Source of the DNA: Arachidicoccus terrestris
GTDB lineage: Bacteria; Bacteroidota; Bacteroidia; Chitinophagales; Chitinophagaceae
Length of the DNA stretch: 64,000 bases
Reading direction: 5' to 3'
NCBI RefSeq assembly: GCF_020042345.1
Contig: NZ_CP083387.1
Span: 4,774,001-4,838,000 of the forward strand
Shown: positions 9,309 through 19,005 of the stretch, in pieces
Layout: the number at the start of each line of letters is the position of its first letter
How positions within the stretch are numbered: the first letter of the stretch is position 1
Program-made: the position numbers and the translations under genes
The notes under the pieces: model-generated
Database searches by the model: none
Told to the model about the DNA's origin: nothing
What the model saw: the letters and a program-made list of their open reading frames with translations, nothing else

Positions 9309-10625
9309 TCAATATGCCTGCATCTCTGTTTCCAGCATGACCTGAATGTTCAACAGCGTCTCCAGTTTATCATAATACGTCAGCTTTTTCATGGTCAGCT
9401 CATCCCAGGCGGACAGGGTTTCATAAATATCACCCGTATTTTCACTAAACGCATTCAAATTGGACTGAAACACTTTGCCATAGGCCGGTATCACCTGCGA
9501 CTGAAAGATATTAAGATCCTTTCTTGCGGACTGCAGGCGGAGCCAGTCTTTACGGATATTACCAATCACTTCATGAACTTGACCGTCCTGCATCTTCTGC
9601 ATGGCATGTATCTGATCATCAATAGAACGGGCCTCAGCTTTATACCCCTTAGAAAACCAGGGCGCAATGGGAATAGATACCATCGCCATCACATTATACA
9701 TATACATGCTGCTGTTTTTTCCTTCCATCCGAACCGGCATGCGCATATTGTCGAAACTGAGACCAAACGTCGGTTTTCTTTCAGCAGAGACGACCTCTTG
9801 TTTTAACCGCATGCTATGGATCTCATCCCCTATATGTTGTATATCACTGCGGTGTTTTTGAATATAGGATGAGTCCACCTGTAGTATGTCAGCGTGCTGC
9901 TCCATGACAGCGGTTGCGGTGTCCAGTTGCAAAGAAGCGTCTATAGGTAAATTCATGAGGCTGTTCAGGACAGCAACAGCCTGATCATGCATGCTTTGCA
10001 ATTTGATCTTCATGGACGTAAGGTCGCTAAGCTTGGCCCTTGCTTTATAAATATTGGCAAGCCTTGCTTTACCGTAGGCCAGACGCCCCTCAGCGATTTG
10101 AATCAAGAGCTTTAGCTGCTTTTGCTGTTCCCCGATCACCTTGATTTTCTTCGCGGCTGTATATGTATCATAATAGGCCAACTTTGCCTTCGCAAAAAGC
10201 CTGTTTTTCATGGTTTCCCTATCATCTTGATACTGCTGCGCATAGGACCGGTGGACGGCCTGTTCTTTACGTTGCCGACTAAAATTGGGAAACATCTGTT
10301 GCAGCCGCAGCATCAGCATTTTGCGGCTCGTACTGCCATTACCATCCATTGTACTGGCAGCAGAATAGGGAAATTCACTCAGGCCTATCCCCGCTGAAGG
10401 AGGCGCCCAAGACCTGGCCGCTTCGCCCCTGGCATAACTGGCCTGGGCTTTATAATCAAATTGCTGTAGTCCCGGATTGCGCGCGTCGATACTGTCGAGT
10501 ATGTCAGATAAACTGAAGATTGCCGGCTGCACTTTTGGGAAAAGTGAATCCGGTTGCGCCTCACTGCATTTCGCGATGATCAACAGCGCTATAAAAAGTA
10601 GCGATTTATTGAGTCTATATTTCAT
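9309..10625 (-). CDS. TolC/CusC-family outer-membrane efflux protein
   Basis: 438 residues with a signal peptide (LLFIALLIIAKCSEAQ). The remainder is long amphipathic helix with the duplicated outer-membrane-efflux pattern. Examples are LDSIDARNPGLQQFDYKAQASYARG near the N-terminus and the helix around RSIDDQIHAMQKMQDGQVHEV in the second half. This is the trimeric outer-membrane duct that takes substrate from the RND pump and adaptor. It sits between the pump genes and the two adaptor genes, 36 bases before the next gene. It is not diagnosably copper-specific by itself; the assignment comes from context. Confidence 0.88.
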   Translation of the reverse strand: MKYRLNKSLLFIALLIIAKCSEAQPDSLFPKVQPAIFSLSDILDSIDARNPGLQQFDYKAQASYARGEAARSWAPPSAGIGLSEFPYSAASTMDGNGSTSRKMLMLRLQQMFPNFSRQRKEQAVHRSYAQQYQDDRETMKNRLFAKAKLAYYDTYTAAKKIKVIGEQQKQLKLLIQIAEGRLAYGKARLANIYKARAKLSDLTSMKIKLQSMHDQAVAVLNSLMNLPIDASLQLDTATAVMEQHADILQVDSSYIQKHRSDIQHIGDEIHSMRLKQEVVSAERKPTFGLSFDNMRMPVRMEGKNSSMYMYNVMAMVSIPIAPWFSKGYKAEARSIDDQIHAMQKMQDGQVHEVIGNIRKDWLRLQSARKDLNIFQSQVIPAYGKVFQSNLNAFSENTGDIYETLSAWDELTMKKLTYYDKLETLLNIQVMLETEMQAY

Positions 10626-10694
10626 GATTTTCCAATTGGTTCATTCTAAAAATAAAAGGGACACCCACCCCACTGCCTTTGGGGATGGCGGGCT

Positions 10695-12590
10695 CTAATG
10701 TCTGACCTCTGTCAATTTAATTTTTCCATATTTTTTTAGTTCCCGCTCTTTGAATATTTCGAAGATGACCGGCATCACCAGTAAAATACTGAGGGCAGAA
10801 GTGATCACGCCTCCAATCATAGGAAGTGCAATGGGGCGCATGAGTTCTATGCCCGTGCCCTGGGACCAGAGGACAGGCACCAGCCCAAATAAAGCCACAC
10901 AGACTGTCATCAGTTTAGGGCGAAGACGCTTTACCGCACCTTCCATAACATAGTGACGTAAAGTCTTTACATCAACGGCTGCCCCGTTTTCTTTAACCAT
11001 CCGCCGCATAGCTTCCTCCAGATACACCATCATCACGACGCCTGTTTCTACCGCAATGCCAAATAAGGCAATGAATCCAACTGCTACGGCCACAGAAAGA
11101 TTTTCTCCCCACAAATAGACCATTATGAGTCCGCCCACCAGGGCAAAAGGCACGCTGAGCAGTGTATTCAACGCATTGCGTAAGTCTTTGAAAGTAAAAT
11201 ACAGGATAAAAAAAATGGCCAAAATGGCAATAGGAATGATGAGCTGCAGTGTTTTTTGGGCATGAAGCTGATTTTCCCACTGCCCACTCCACTCGATAAA
11301 ATAGCCTTTAGGTAAGGTGAGTGTCTTACTTAACCGGTCCATCGCTGCCTTAACTGTACTGCCCAGATCGCGTCCGCGGACATCAAAAAGGACCGTACTG
11401 CGCAGCAGGGCATTTTCACTGCTGATCATCGGCGGACCGTCCTTAATAAAGATATCTGCCACATCTGATAAAGGAACGGGGCCGTTTTTTGTCTGGACCA
11501 GTGCCCGCCGGATATCATCCAGACTATTGCGCCAGTCCTCAGCCAGCCTGACATTGATGGCAAAACGTTCCCTTCCTTCATACATAGTGCTTACATTCAT
11601 CCCCCCGAGCGCCGTTTCCACGATTCTGTTAACATCATCGGTGGTAAGTCCGTAGCGGCCGATGGCGTCCTTTTTGACGTGGATGTTCAGGTATTTACCG
11701 CCAGTGATCTGTTCAGGATAAAGATCCGTTACTCCCTGAATATCTTTTAGACTACCGGCAATTGTCCGGGCCAGTTGCTGCAGCGTGTCCAGGTTATCTC
11801 CAAAGATCTTCACGCCGACATCGGTGCGGATACCAGTAGACAACATGTTAATCCGGTTGATAATGGGCTGCGTCCAGCCGTTGGTGACGCCGGGTATCTT
11901 TAGCTTCTCATTCAGTTCACTGATGATATTTTCTTTCGTCATACCCGGGCGCCACTCATTTTTTGGCTTCAGCAATACAATAGTTTCTATCATGGGCACC
12001 GGCGCGTTATCGGTGGCAGACCTGATCCGCCCCGCCTTACCCAAAACGTTTTTTACTTCCGGCACCGCCGCGATGATCTTGTCCTGTATCTGCAGCAGCC
12101 GTTTCATCTCGGCATTAGACGCGTCAGGAAGGGCTACCGGCATGAAAAGAATGGTTCCCTCATCCAGGGGTGGCATAAATTCACTGCCTAAACGGGTGAA
12201 CAGCAAAAAAGAAGAAACCAGTAGTAAGAGATTCACTGCCAGTACGGTTTTCTTCCACGCCAGGCACCAGCGCAATACAGGTGCGTAAAGCCGGGTAAAA
12301 AAGCCGGAGACGGGGTTTTGGCTTTCGGGACGCATTTTCCCTTTCATCAGTAAAACCATCAGTACAGGCACCAGTGTAATGGCCAGTAATACGGAAGACA
12401 CCATAACCAGTGTCTTGGTCCAGGCCAGGGGATGAAACAGTTTCCCTTCCTGACCGGTCAGTAAAAAGACCGGTAAAAAGGACACGACAATAATCAGGAT
12501 CGCACTGACCACAGGTTTACCTACCTGATGAGCTGATTTTTCGATAATGGCGATCCGTTCCGCTTTCGTATATATTTTTGAATTGCTCAT
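10695..12590 (-). CDS. cusA: CusA-type RND heavy-metal pump, C-terminal part of a split gene
   Basis: 631 residues covering the CusA family from TM5 to TM12. It begins near KAERIAIIEKSAHQVGKP and runs through FLTGQEGKLFHPLAWTKT, the second periplasmic docking and pore domains with NRINMLSTGI and GPPMISSENA, to the final helices. Both Met-containing stretches match the copper/silver branch rather than zinc/cobalt pumps. It is in the same reading frame as the N-terminal part (12648-13910), separated by two in-frame stop codons, TAG at 12648-12650 and TGA at 12633-12635, with 14 sense codons before this ATG. Either the pump is made from two polypeptides joined at the TM4-TM5 cytoplasmic loop, or the gene is disrupted. 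Confidence 0.85.
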   Translation of the reverse strand: MSNSKIYTKAERIAIIEKSAHQVGKPVVSAILIIVVSFLPVFLLTGQEGKLFHPLAWTKTLVMVSSVLLAITLVPVLMVLLMKGKMRPESQNPVSGFFTRLYAPVLRWCLAWKKTVLAVNLLLLVSSFLLFTRLGSEFMPPLDEGTILFMPVALPDASNAEMKRLLQIQDKIIAAVPEVKNVLGKAGRIRSATDNAPVPMIETIVLLKPKNEWRPGMTKENIISELNEKLKIPGVTNGWTQPIINRINMLSTGIRTDVGVKIFGDNLDTLQQLARTIAGSLKDIQGVTDLYPEQITGGKYLNIHVKKDAIGRYGLTTDDVNRIVETALGGMNVSTMYEGRERFAINVRLAEDWRNSLDDIRRALVQTKNGPVPLSDVADIFIKDGPPMISSENALLRSTVLFDVRGRDLGSTVKAAMDRLSKTLTLPKGYFIEWSGQWENQLHAQKTLQLIIPIAILAIFFILYFTFKDLRNALNTLLSVPFALVGGLIMVYLWGENLSVAVAVGFIALFGIAVETGVVMMVYLEEAMRRMVKENGAAVDVKTLRHYVMEGAVKRLRPKLMTVCVALFGLVPVLWSQGTGIELMRPIALPMIGGVITSALSILLVMPVIFEIFKERELKKYGKIKLTEVRH

Positions 12591-12647
12591 TTTTAATGCT
12601 TTAAGTGTATAAGGCTTCTTAGTTGCTTTGCTTCACCCAATTTCTTT

Positions 12648-13910
12648 CTATTCAGTCAGATGCCGGTAGGCATTTTCCACCATAACGATACCGTTGTCTA
12701 CAATGACGCCGATGGCAATAGCAATGCCACTGAGTGACATAATATTGGAAGAAAAGCCCAGCCAGTGAAAAATGATGAAACTGATCAGAATAGCCACAGG
12801 AATACTCAGCATGACCACCAGCGCACTCCTGAAATGAAAAAGAAACACCACAAGGATCACACAGACCAGCACGATCTCTTCGATGATCGTATGTTGGATG
12901 CTTTTAACGGCCGATTCAATCAATGTACTGCGATCATAGGCAGTTTGGAAGCTGACGCCGGGAGGAAGGCCTTTTGCTACCTGCTTCATTTTTTTCTTTA
13001 CGTCTTGTATAACCCTGTCGGCATTTGCACCATACCGCGCCAGTATGACGCCCCCTACAACCTCCCCCATTCCGTTTTGATCGGTAATTCCCAACCGCTG
13101 GTCACCGCCTATTTGTACATTCCCGACATCCCTTATCCGGATCGCAGTAGCCCCCTGAGTGGAAACTGCAATATCAGCTATTTCCCTGCCGCTGTTCAGA
13201 TAGCCCGTCGCCCGGACAATATAATTCGCGTTATTGATATCCAGGACTCTGCCTCCTACGTCATTATTGTTTTTGCGAACGGCGTTAATCACGTCCTTTA
13301 GCGTAATATGATAGTAGTCCAGTTTATTGGGATCCAGGGTAATCTGATATTGCTTCTGGAAGCCGCCAAAAGACGCCACTTCGCTTACGCCGGGGACATT
13401 TTGCAGCGCAAACTTGATATACCAGTCCTGCAGGGCTCGCAACGCTCCCAGATCATATCCGGGAGCGTGTAGCGTATACCAATACACTTGTCCCACGCCG
13501 GACGCATCGGGGCCTAAAGCCGGTGTAACCCCCTGAGGAAGGAACTTCTGGGCATAGTTCAGTCGTTCGAGTACCCGGGTCCGTGCCCAATAGATATCCG
13601 TATTATCCTGGAAAACGACAAAGACAAAACTCATCCCGAACATAGAGGTGGCCCGAATATCTTTTACATGGGGTATACCTTGTAAATTGCTTACCAACGG
13701 GAAGGTGACCTGATCTTCTATCAGCTGTGGATCCCTGCCCATCCACTGGGTAAAGACAATCACTTCATTGGCAGACAAATCGGGAATGGCGTCAACAGGT
13801 GTTTGATTCAGACTATATATCCCGAGTCCTATGAGCCCCAGTGTAATAACGATCACAATGAAGCGGTTGTGGATAGACCACGAAATAATTTTATTGATCA
13901 TGATGATCAT
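12648..13910 (-). CDS. cusA: CusA-type RND heavy-metal pump, N-terminal part of a split gene
   Basis: 420 residues: TM1 (FIVIVITLGLIGLGIYSL), the first periplasmic porter and docking domains (TPVDAIPDLS, GRDPQLIEDQVTFP, GVGQVYWYTL), then TM2-TM4. It retains the TM4 proton-relay Asp in GVIVDNGIVMVENAYRHL and stops four residues later with TAG. Family members continue for about 600 more residues, and that remainder is encoded in frame just downstream. The break falls exactly in the cytoplasmic loop after TM4, a place where a two-chain protein could in principle assemble. Confidence 0.85.
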   Translation of the reverse strand: MIIMINKIISWSIHNRFIVIVITLGLIGLGIYSLNQTPVDAIPDLSANEVIVFTQWMGRDPQLIEDQVTFPLVSNLQGIPHVKDIRATSMFGMSFVFVVFQDNTDIYWARTRVLERLNYAQKFLPQGVTPALGPDASGVGQVYWYTLHAPGYDLGALRALQDWYIKFALQNVPGVSEVASFGGFQKQYQITLDPNKLDYYHITLKDVINAVRKNNNDVGGRVLDINNANYIVRATGYLNSGREIADIAVSTQGATAIRIRDVGNVQIGGDQRLGITDQNGMGEVVGGVILARYGANADRVIQDVKKKMKQVAKGLPPGVSFQTAYDRSTLIESAVKSIQHTIIEEIVLVCVILVVFLFHFRSALVVMLSIPVAILISFIIFHWLGFSSNIMSLSGIAIAIGVIVDNGIVMVENAYRHLTE

Positions 13911-14032
13911 GCTTTTTCATTACTGCCATAACAGCAATAATCCTGATGTAAAAATGAAAAGAAGAAAGTGGCAAATACAAATGCCAAAGCCAGACAAACA
14001 AAAGTCTGCCTGGTATCAGGAAAGCTTGAAAA

Positions 14033-14437
14033 TCAAATTAGAAAACTACAGTTCTTTAAGTAAACGGGAATATTGTTTGGTAAGGGTGGTCCGTGAGCCA
14101 AAAAGCTACTCTTGGCCTCCCCTACATCAAAGCTCAATGGAGTGGGTTCTGGAAAATCCGGCAATATAGCGATGAAGGAATAGGCGGCCGGAACGGCTAT
14201 ATTTGACGCGTTTTGTTGCGCCCGCTCTATTTTTAACTGTTTATGAACATTCTTGCAACAGTTTTTTCCCATGAAGGACGACTCCATGCCGCAGCTATTA
14301 TTTCCTGCAGTCGATGTACCTGCATAGCTGAATTCCGCATGGTCCAATACACCGCAGCAATAATGTAAGTTCATCCCCACGCCGCCTATGGCCACGAAAT
14401 AAACAAAAGATAATATAACTGCGAATACCTTTTTCAT
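14033..14437 (-). CDS. Small Cys-rich membrane-anchored protein at head of copper efflux operon
   Basis: About 134 residues if started at 14437 (MKKVFAVILSFVYFVAIGG). I prefer this over an upstream TTG-type extension because it places a clean signal/anchor helix at the N-terminus. HYCCG follows right after the helix, with further Cys in NNSCGME and NCCKNVHK. The His/Cys pattern suggests a periplasmic metal-binding protein. Similar short HYC-containing ORFs are known to me next to Bacteroidota copper genes, but the family has no agreed function. It is the first gene of the minus-strand efflux operon, 122 bases ahead of the pump gene. Confidence 0.65.
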   Translation of the reverse strand: MKKVFAVILSFVYFVAIGGVGMNLHYCCGVLDHAEFSYAGTSTAGNNSCGMESSFMGKNCCKNVHKQLKIERAQQNASNIAVPAAYSFIAILPDFPEPTPLSFDVGEAKSSFLAHGPPLPNNIPVYLKNCSFLI

Positions 14438-14524
14438 GTAAAGTAGAGGATAAAGGTATTCATTTATTTTGATAATGGTCGTATTATTTGTCACCAGAAA
14501 TCCTTATAGGTATCATAAATCACA

Positions 14525-16402
14525 TTAAAGCCGGATCTGCGATCCGATTTCAAAGACCCGGTCGTTAGGCAGATTAAAGTACCTGGTGGCTCTGACCGAA
14601 TTTCTTATTAAAAACTCATACAACATTTCCCTTAATGGGTGCATTCCTGTAGTCTTTGTTATGACAACGGATTCTTTTCCAAGAAAATAAGTCGCATGTT
14701 CATCTAAAACAAATCCCGGATAATTGATTCGTTTAAGCACCCTGGGTACATCCGGTGCATCCATATAACCAAAACGGATTTTGACCTGTATCATAGCGTC
14801 ATCTATTCGTTGCACCTCGTAATTATTGATTGCACCTGCATAAGGAATAGTAAGATGCTCAACAGTCAAAAGAACGATATGCGCATGCAGTATTTTATTA
14901 TGTTGCAGATTAAAAACCAGTGTCGGGGGAATGTTTTTCGGATTACTCGACATATAAATAGCCGTACCGCTTACGATATGCTCGGCTTTGCGCTTATAAT
15001 ACTGAATAAACTTTGGAATAGCGTCTGTCACCTTCTTGAGCTGAATATTCATCATCCTGCGACCTTTATACCAGGTAAGCATAATATAGAATATGGCGCC
15101 TGCTACAATCAAAGGAAGCCAGCCACCGAAAGGGATCTTAATAATGTTAGAAAAGAAAAACAGTGAATCAATCGACAAGAAAAAAACAGTAATAACGATT
15201 GCTAGAGGTCGTTTCCACTTCCACAGTTTAGTCATGGCTACATATGCCATTATAGTCGTGATCACCATGGTCGTAGAAACGGCAACACCGTATGCGGCAG
15301 CCAGATTGCCCGAGGTTCTGAAAAAGACTACGAGGGCAACAATAGCTATAAACAGCATCCAGTTCAGCTGTGGTATATATATCTGGCCTTTTTCAGAGGC
15401 GGAGGTATGCACCACCTGAAATCTGGGTAAGAAGCCCAGTTGTATGGCCTGATAGGTTAGGCTGAACGCACCTGAGATCACTGCCTGAGAAGCGATCACT
15501 GTTGCCATTGTGGCTAAAACAACGAGCGGGTATAGCATCCACTTGGGGGCAAGATGATAAAAAGGATTTACTGCGAATTGATGATGTTCAACCAATAAAG
15601 CTCCTTGACCAAAATAATTGAGCACTAAACACGGAAGTACGACAAAAAACCAGCTGATCCGGATGGGCTTTTTCCCAAAATGACCCATGTCGGCATATAG
15701 CGCCTCTCCACCCGTCACTACCAGAAAGACGGCACTTAACACCTTTAGTCCTGCAAGGCCATTTATTCTAAATAAATCAATGGCATATACTGGATTTAGG
15801 GCATGAAGAATGGTTGGATGCTTAAAAATTGAATTCAGGCCTAAAATAGCCAGTGTTAAGAACCAGAGTAAAATTATCGGGCCAAAGATCATACCGACAC
15901 CCGCTGTGCCTCTTTTTTGAAAACAAAAGAGAATGAACAATATAAGTATAGTGGCAGGAATAATATACGGTTTAAAAAGAGGTGTAGCCACTTCCAGGCC
16001 TTCCATGGCACTTAAAACAGAAATGGCCGGGGTGATCATGCCGTCGCCATACAGAAGTGCCGCTCCGAAAAGACCGATCACCAGTAAAAAAAGGTAGGTA
16101 CGCTTTTTTTTGGCGGGCAATACCAACTCCATTAAAGCCACAATCCCTCCCTCTCCTTCATTGTCGGCTCTTAATATCAGAATCAAATACTTAATACTGA
16201 TTATAACGATAAGCGACCAGAATATCAAAGATAAAACACCATAAATATTCTCATTGCTAACATACATCCCGTGCTCACCGTAAAAACATTCGCGTAAAGC
16301 ATATAAAGGACTGGTGCCAATATCTCCAAATACGATTCCAAGAGATGCTAAACTTATTTTAAGCAGTCTTTTTCTTATTGTATTACTATCATTATTTATC
16401 AT
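14525..16402 (-). CDS. kup: Kup-type potassium uptake protein
   Basis: 625 residues, the usual Kup/HAK/KT length. It opens with the family signature GIVFGDIGTSPLYALRE in TM1 and has about 12 membrane segments. LLYGDGMITPAISVLSAMEGL follows, and GGEALYADMGHFGK is well conserved. The hydrophilic C-terminal domain starts near residue 450. It is an inner-membrane K+/H+ symporter. It is separated from the copper operon by only 88 bases and runs in the same direction, but its own 576-base upstream region suggests independent control. Confidence 0.95.
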   Translation of the reverse strand: MINNDSNTIRKRLLKISLASLGIVFGDIGTSPLYALRECFYGEHGMYVSNENIYGVLSLIFWSLIVIISIKYLILILRADNEGEGGIVALMELVLPAKKKRTYLFLLVIGLFGAALLYGDGMITPAISVLSAMEGLEVATPLFKPYIIPATILILFILFCFQKRGTAGVGMIFGPIILLWFLTLAILGLNSIFKHPTILHALNPVYAIDLFRINGLAGLKVLSAVFLVVTGGEALYADMGHFGKKPIRISWFFVVLPCLVLNYFGQGALLVEHHQFAVNPFYHLAPKWMLYPLVVLATMATVIASQAVISGAFSLTYQAIQLGFLPRFQVVHTSASEKGQIYIPQLNWMLFIAIVALVVFFRTSGNLAAAYGVAVSTTMVITTIMAYVAMTKLWKWKRPLAIVITVFFLSIDSLFFFSNIIKIPFGGWLPLIVAGAIFYIMLTWYKGRRMMNIQLKKVTDAIPKFIQYYKRKAEHIVSGTAIYMSSNPKNIPPTLVFNLQHNKILHAHIVLLTVEHLTIPYAGAINNYEVQRIDDAMIQVKIRFGYMDAPDVPRVLKRINYPGFVLDEHATYFLGKESVVITKTTGMHPLREMLYEFLIRNSVRATRYFNLPNDRVFEIGSQIRL

Positions 16403-16978
16403 ACGACAATAAAGCTTGGGTGGAGTTTTTCTTAATAATTTTCGGTAGGGTATATTATATCTTCTTTGTTGGACAGCCTATAATGTCGCCGCTTTATCGG
16501 TAGCTGGATATAATATTGAAGCGTTTTTAAGAGGTCCATCGATCTACTGTTGTGCTTTAGCATTAAAAACCTAAAACATTTACCAAAACAAGATTCACCT
16601 AATTTTGAACAGCGAAGATACAAAATTCGCTAAAACGTTCATACAGTAATGCTATAGTTTGAACAAGGAAATGATTTCTATGAATCGTTCATATATACGA
16701 CTATCTGCTTAAACGCACGATATTTCTTATCGTTTAGTTTTCCAGTGTATTTTAATCACACGAAAGCAGATGCTATACATAACGATATTTAAATAGCACT
16801 TTTTACTAACATTACTTTTCTGTTATTAAACAGCCGCCCAATTCGACAATGCAAGTAAACTTATGCGTTATCAATAAAAACATTTTAAATGCATTATCAG
16901 CGTAACAAGATTGTATCTGTCACGATATTAAACATATATTGACACTTTCCTTTAACGTATTGGCGTCTAGACATACTT
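16403..16978. other. Divergent intergenic region (kup / mscS)
   Basis: 576 bases, AT-rich. It should hold the kup promoter on the minus strand and the mscS promoter on the plus strand. A 63-codon minus-strand frame at 16432-16623 has no recognisable features and is not annotated. I saw no riboswitch fold that I could defend, although potassium transporters elsewhere are often riboswitch-controlled. Confidence 0.4.
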
Positions 16979-17941
16979 ATGGAAAACTTACCAATTCCCG
17001 ATGTCCCAGTTTTGCCGTCTTCTCCTCAGGCCTTATCTTTGAAAACGTCAATGATCTTCTCATCCTTCTCAAAATATATACCTATGCATTATTTAGCGAT
17101 TACACCTAACGTTCATAACATCGATAGCTATTGGACAAAATTCTTAGACGCTGCCGCCGTATGGGGGCCCAGGATCGCCATGGCATTAATCTCAACTCTA
17201 CTCATCTATTTAGTCGGATCCTGGCTGATCAGGGTTGTAATGAAGTATGCGAACAAAGTTTTTGAAAGGCGGAAAATGAATATCTCCCTTAAGAAGTTCC
17301 TATCGAATATGATTAGATGGACCTTAAATATTTTACTGTTTATTCTGATCATTACCCAGCTCGGCGTCCATACATCCGTCTTTGTTGCTATGATAGGCGC
17401 AGCAGGTCTTGCTGTAGGCCTTGCCTTACAAGGCTCTCTGGCTAACTTTGCGGGCAGCGTCATCATCCTGACCCTAAAGCCGTTCAAAGTCGGGGATTAT
17501 ATTGAATCTGCCAATGGTCAGTCTGGGACCGTGAAGGATATCGATATCTTTGCCACTAAACTACTCACCCCTCAGAATCAGCTGGTTATAGTACCCAATG
17601 GCGCCCTTTCCAATGCCAGCATTATTAACTATACACAGATGGGAAGCAGACGTACCTGGTTTGACATTGGGGTGTCATATACTGCCAATCTTAAAAAGGC
17701 CAAACAAATTTTAATGGATGTTGTTGCAGAAAACCGACATGCTTCCAAAGAACCTGCACCACAAATAGTCGTAACTGCGCTCGGAGACAGCGCCGTCAAT
17801 CTTTCGGTACGTGTATCGGCAGACAACGCGATTTTTTGGGACATGCGCGAACAATTGATTATTGACTGTAAAGCAGCTCTGGACAATGCAGGAATTGAAA
17901 TCCCCTTTCCACAGCGTGATATTCATATTATCAATCAGTAA
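16979..17941 (+). CDS. mscS: Small-conductance mechanosensitive ion channel (MscS family)
   Basis: 320 residues as drawn; an internal start at 17084 (MHYLAITPN) is possible because the first 35 residues are low in structure. Two membrane helices precede the pore helix. The pore region reads GAAGLAVGLALQGSLANFAGS, the Gly/Ala-packed TM3 of MscS. It is followed by the beta domain (GDYIESANGQSGTVKDI) and the mixed alpha/beta C-terminal cage (ALGDSAVNLSVRV, IPFPQRDIHI). It releases solutes on hypo-osmotic shock. Its 3' end has a decayed relative at about 23345-23475, on the other side of the pilus-like cluster. Confidence 0.92.
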   Translation: MENLPIPDVPVLPSSPQALSLKTSMIFSSFSKYIPMHYLAITPNVHNIDSYWTKFLDAAAVWGPRIAMALISTLLIYLVGSWLIRVVMKYANKVFERRKMNISLKKFLSNMIRWTLNILLFILIITQLGVHTSVFVAMIGAAGLAVGLALQGSLANFAGSVIILTLKPFKVGDYIESANGQSGTVKDIDIFATKLLTPQNQLVIVPNGALSNASIINYTQMGSRRTWFDIGVSYTANLKKAKQILMDVVAENRHASKEPAPQIVVTALGDSAVNLSVRVSADNAIFWDMREQLIIDCKAALDNAGIEIPFPQRDIHIINQ

Positions 17942-18010
17942 AGTCCAATAGGCAGCGGTAACGGTATTTCACATATCCTCAGGCATCCCTAAAAGACATA
18001 GAAATTTTAT

Positions 18011-18967
18011 TCAAGGTGCCGTCAGTGTATAAGTCAACGTGGTGCTATAGGTACCTACCGGCTTATTAATGAAGCTAGCATTACGTGGTTGGGTAAAATA
18101 TCTGAGGTCGAAGTTTTGAGACAGAGTCGGAATGGAAGATGTAATAATATTTTGCGCGGTCAAAGAAAGCGTTTGAGTCAGAGCATCCACTCCTGTACTA
18201 AGTGGATTGGAAGTAGGGGTAAGTCCAATGCTACTGATATCGATAAAATTTAAACCGGACTTGAGGTTAGTGGCCGACTGAACAGCCACATTATAAGAAC
18301 GATTTGAGAAGATATTTAAGGCAGATCCTTGTATAAGCTGCACGCCATTTTTGTAATTGGCAGCAGTTGTAAAATTAAGCGATGCAGTATTGGCACCATT
18401 TTGAAGTGTGATAGTCGATATATCAACAAGATTAACCGACAAAGGAGCAATGGTAAAAGGAAAACTCGATGATCCAATATATAGCGCACAATTCAGCCCG
18501 GTTGTATAGGAACCGCCCGGTTTTAATAGATTTACGCCCCCTTGGACGGAATATTTTAGACTAATTGTTAACTTAGCTCCTAATGACAGCAAGGCAGTGG
18601 TATTTGTCATGAGTTCCTGGTTCCCGTTTGTCAGATGAATAACAGGAAAAGTGCCAGAGACTGGTGAATTTCCTATTTTAACAGAAGCAACCTGTACTGT
18701 CACATTATTAAGAGGGATAGTGTTTGATCCATTGGTCAATGCATTTGAATTAGCGCTGATCACTAAGCGGATATTGGCCAGTAATGCGAGCGCCAAGGTT
18801 CGAGTAATCTGGTTTGAATAGGTAGCGGAAGTTCCGTTAGTATATAGTGCTTTGGAATTAATATTAAAGCTCACTGAAGTAGGGTTAACGGTAACCTGTC
18901 CAAGACCTGGCCCAGCGACTATTGTAAGCAAAAAAGTCATATAGAGAAATAATACATCGCATTTCAT
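18011..18967 (-). CDS. Two-domain secreted subunit, putative tip adhesin of a chaperone-usher-like pilus
   Basis: About 318 residues from 18967 (MKCDVLFLYMTFLL, a signal peptide ending near GLGQ); a longer start at 18991 is less likely. The second half (from about residue 185) is a paralogue of the 180-residue subunit at 19829. Both share an NGAN-xASL/ATL stretch, an NY/DY-NGVxL motif, a TLSxTA-type strand, DFNL/DLRY and the C-terminus INKPxGTYxTTLTYTLTxP. The first half is a separate Ser/Thr/Asn-rich beta domain. Pilin-like domain plus extra N-terminal domain is the layout of chaperone-usher tip adhesins. It is last in the minus-strand operon, after the chaperone gene. No domain name can be given with certainty. 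Confidence 0.6.
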   Translation of the reverse strand: MKCDVLFLYMTFLLTIVAGPGLGQVTVNPTSVSFNINSKALYTNGTSATYSNQITRTLALALLANIRLVISANSNALTNGSNTIPLNNVTVQVASVKIGNSPVSGTFPVIHLTNGNQELMTNTTALLSLGAKLTISLKYSVQGGVNLLKPGGSYTTGLNCALYIGSSSFPFTIAPLSVNLVDISTITLQNGANTASLNFTTAANYKNGVQLIQGSALNIFSNRSYNVAVQSATNLKSGLNFIDISSIGLTPTSNPLSTGVDALTQTLSLTAQNIITSSIPTLSQNFDLRYFTQPRNASFINKPVGTYSTTLTYTLTAP

Positions 18968-19005
18968 TTTCAAATCTTTACCAGGAATCAATAGTCAGAT
19001 AAATG

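Noticed and set aside
16432-16623. 63-codon minus-strand ORF upstream of kup
   Set aside because: No recognisable motif, poor composition and no conserved context.
16403-16978. Possible c-di-AMP riboswitch for kup
   Set aside because: No pattern of conserved ydaO elements could be identified, and the class is not expected in this phylum.
17629-17886. Minus-strand ORFs at 17629-17886 and 23282-23473 sharing AALQSIINC
   Set aside because: They are antisense shadows; the shared sequence reflects the mscS gene and its remnant on the plus strand.
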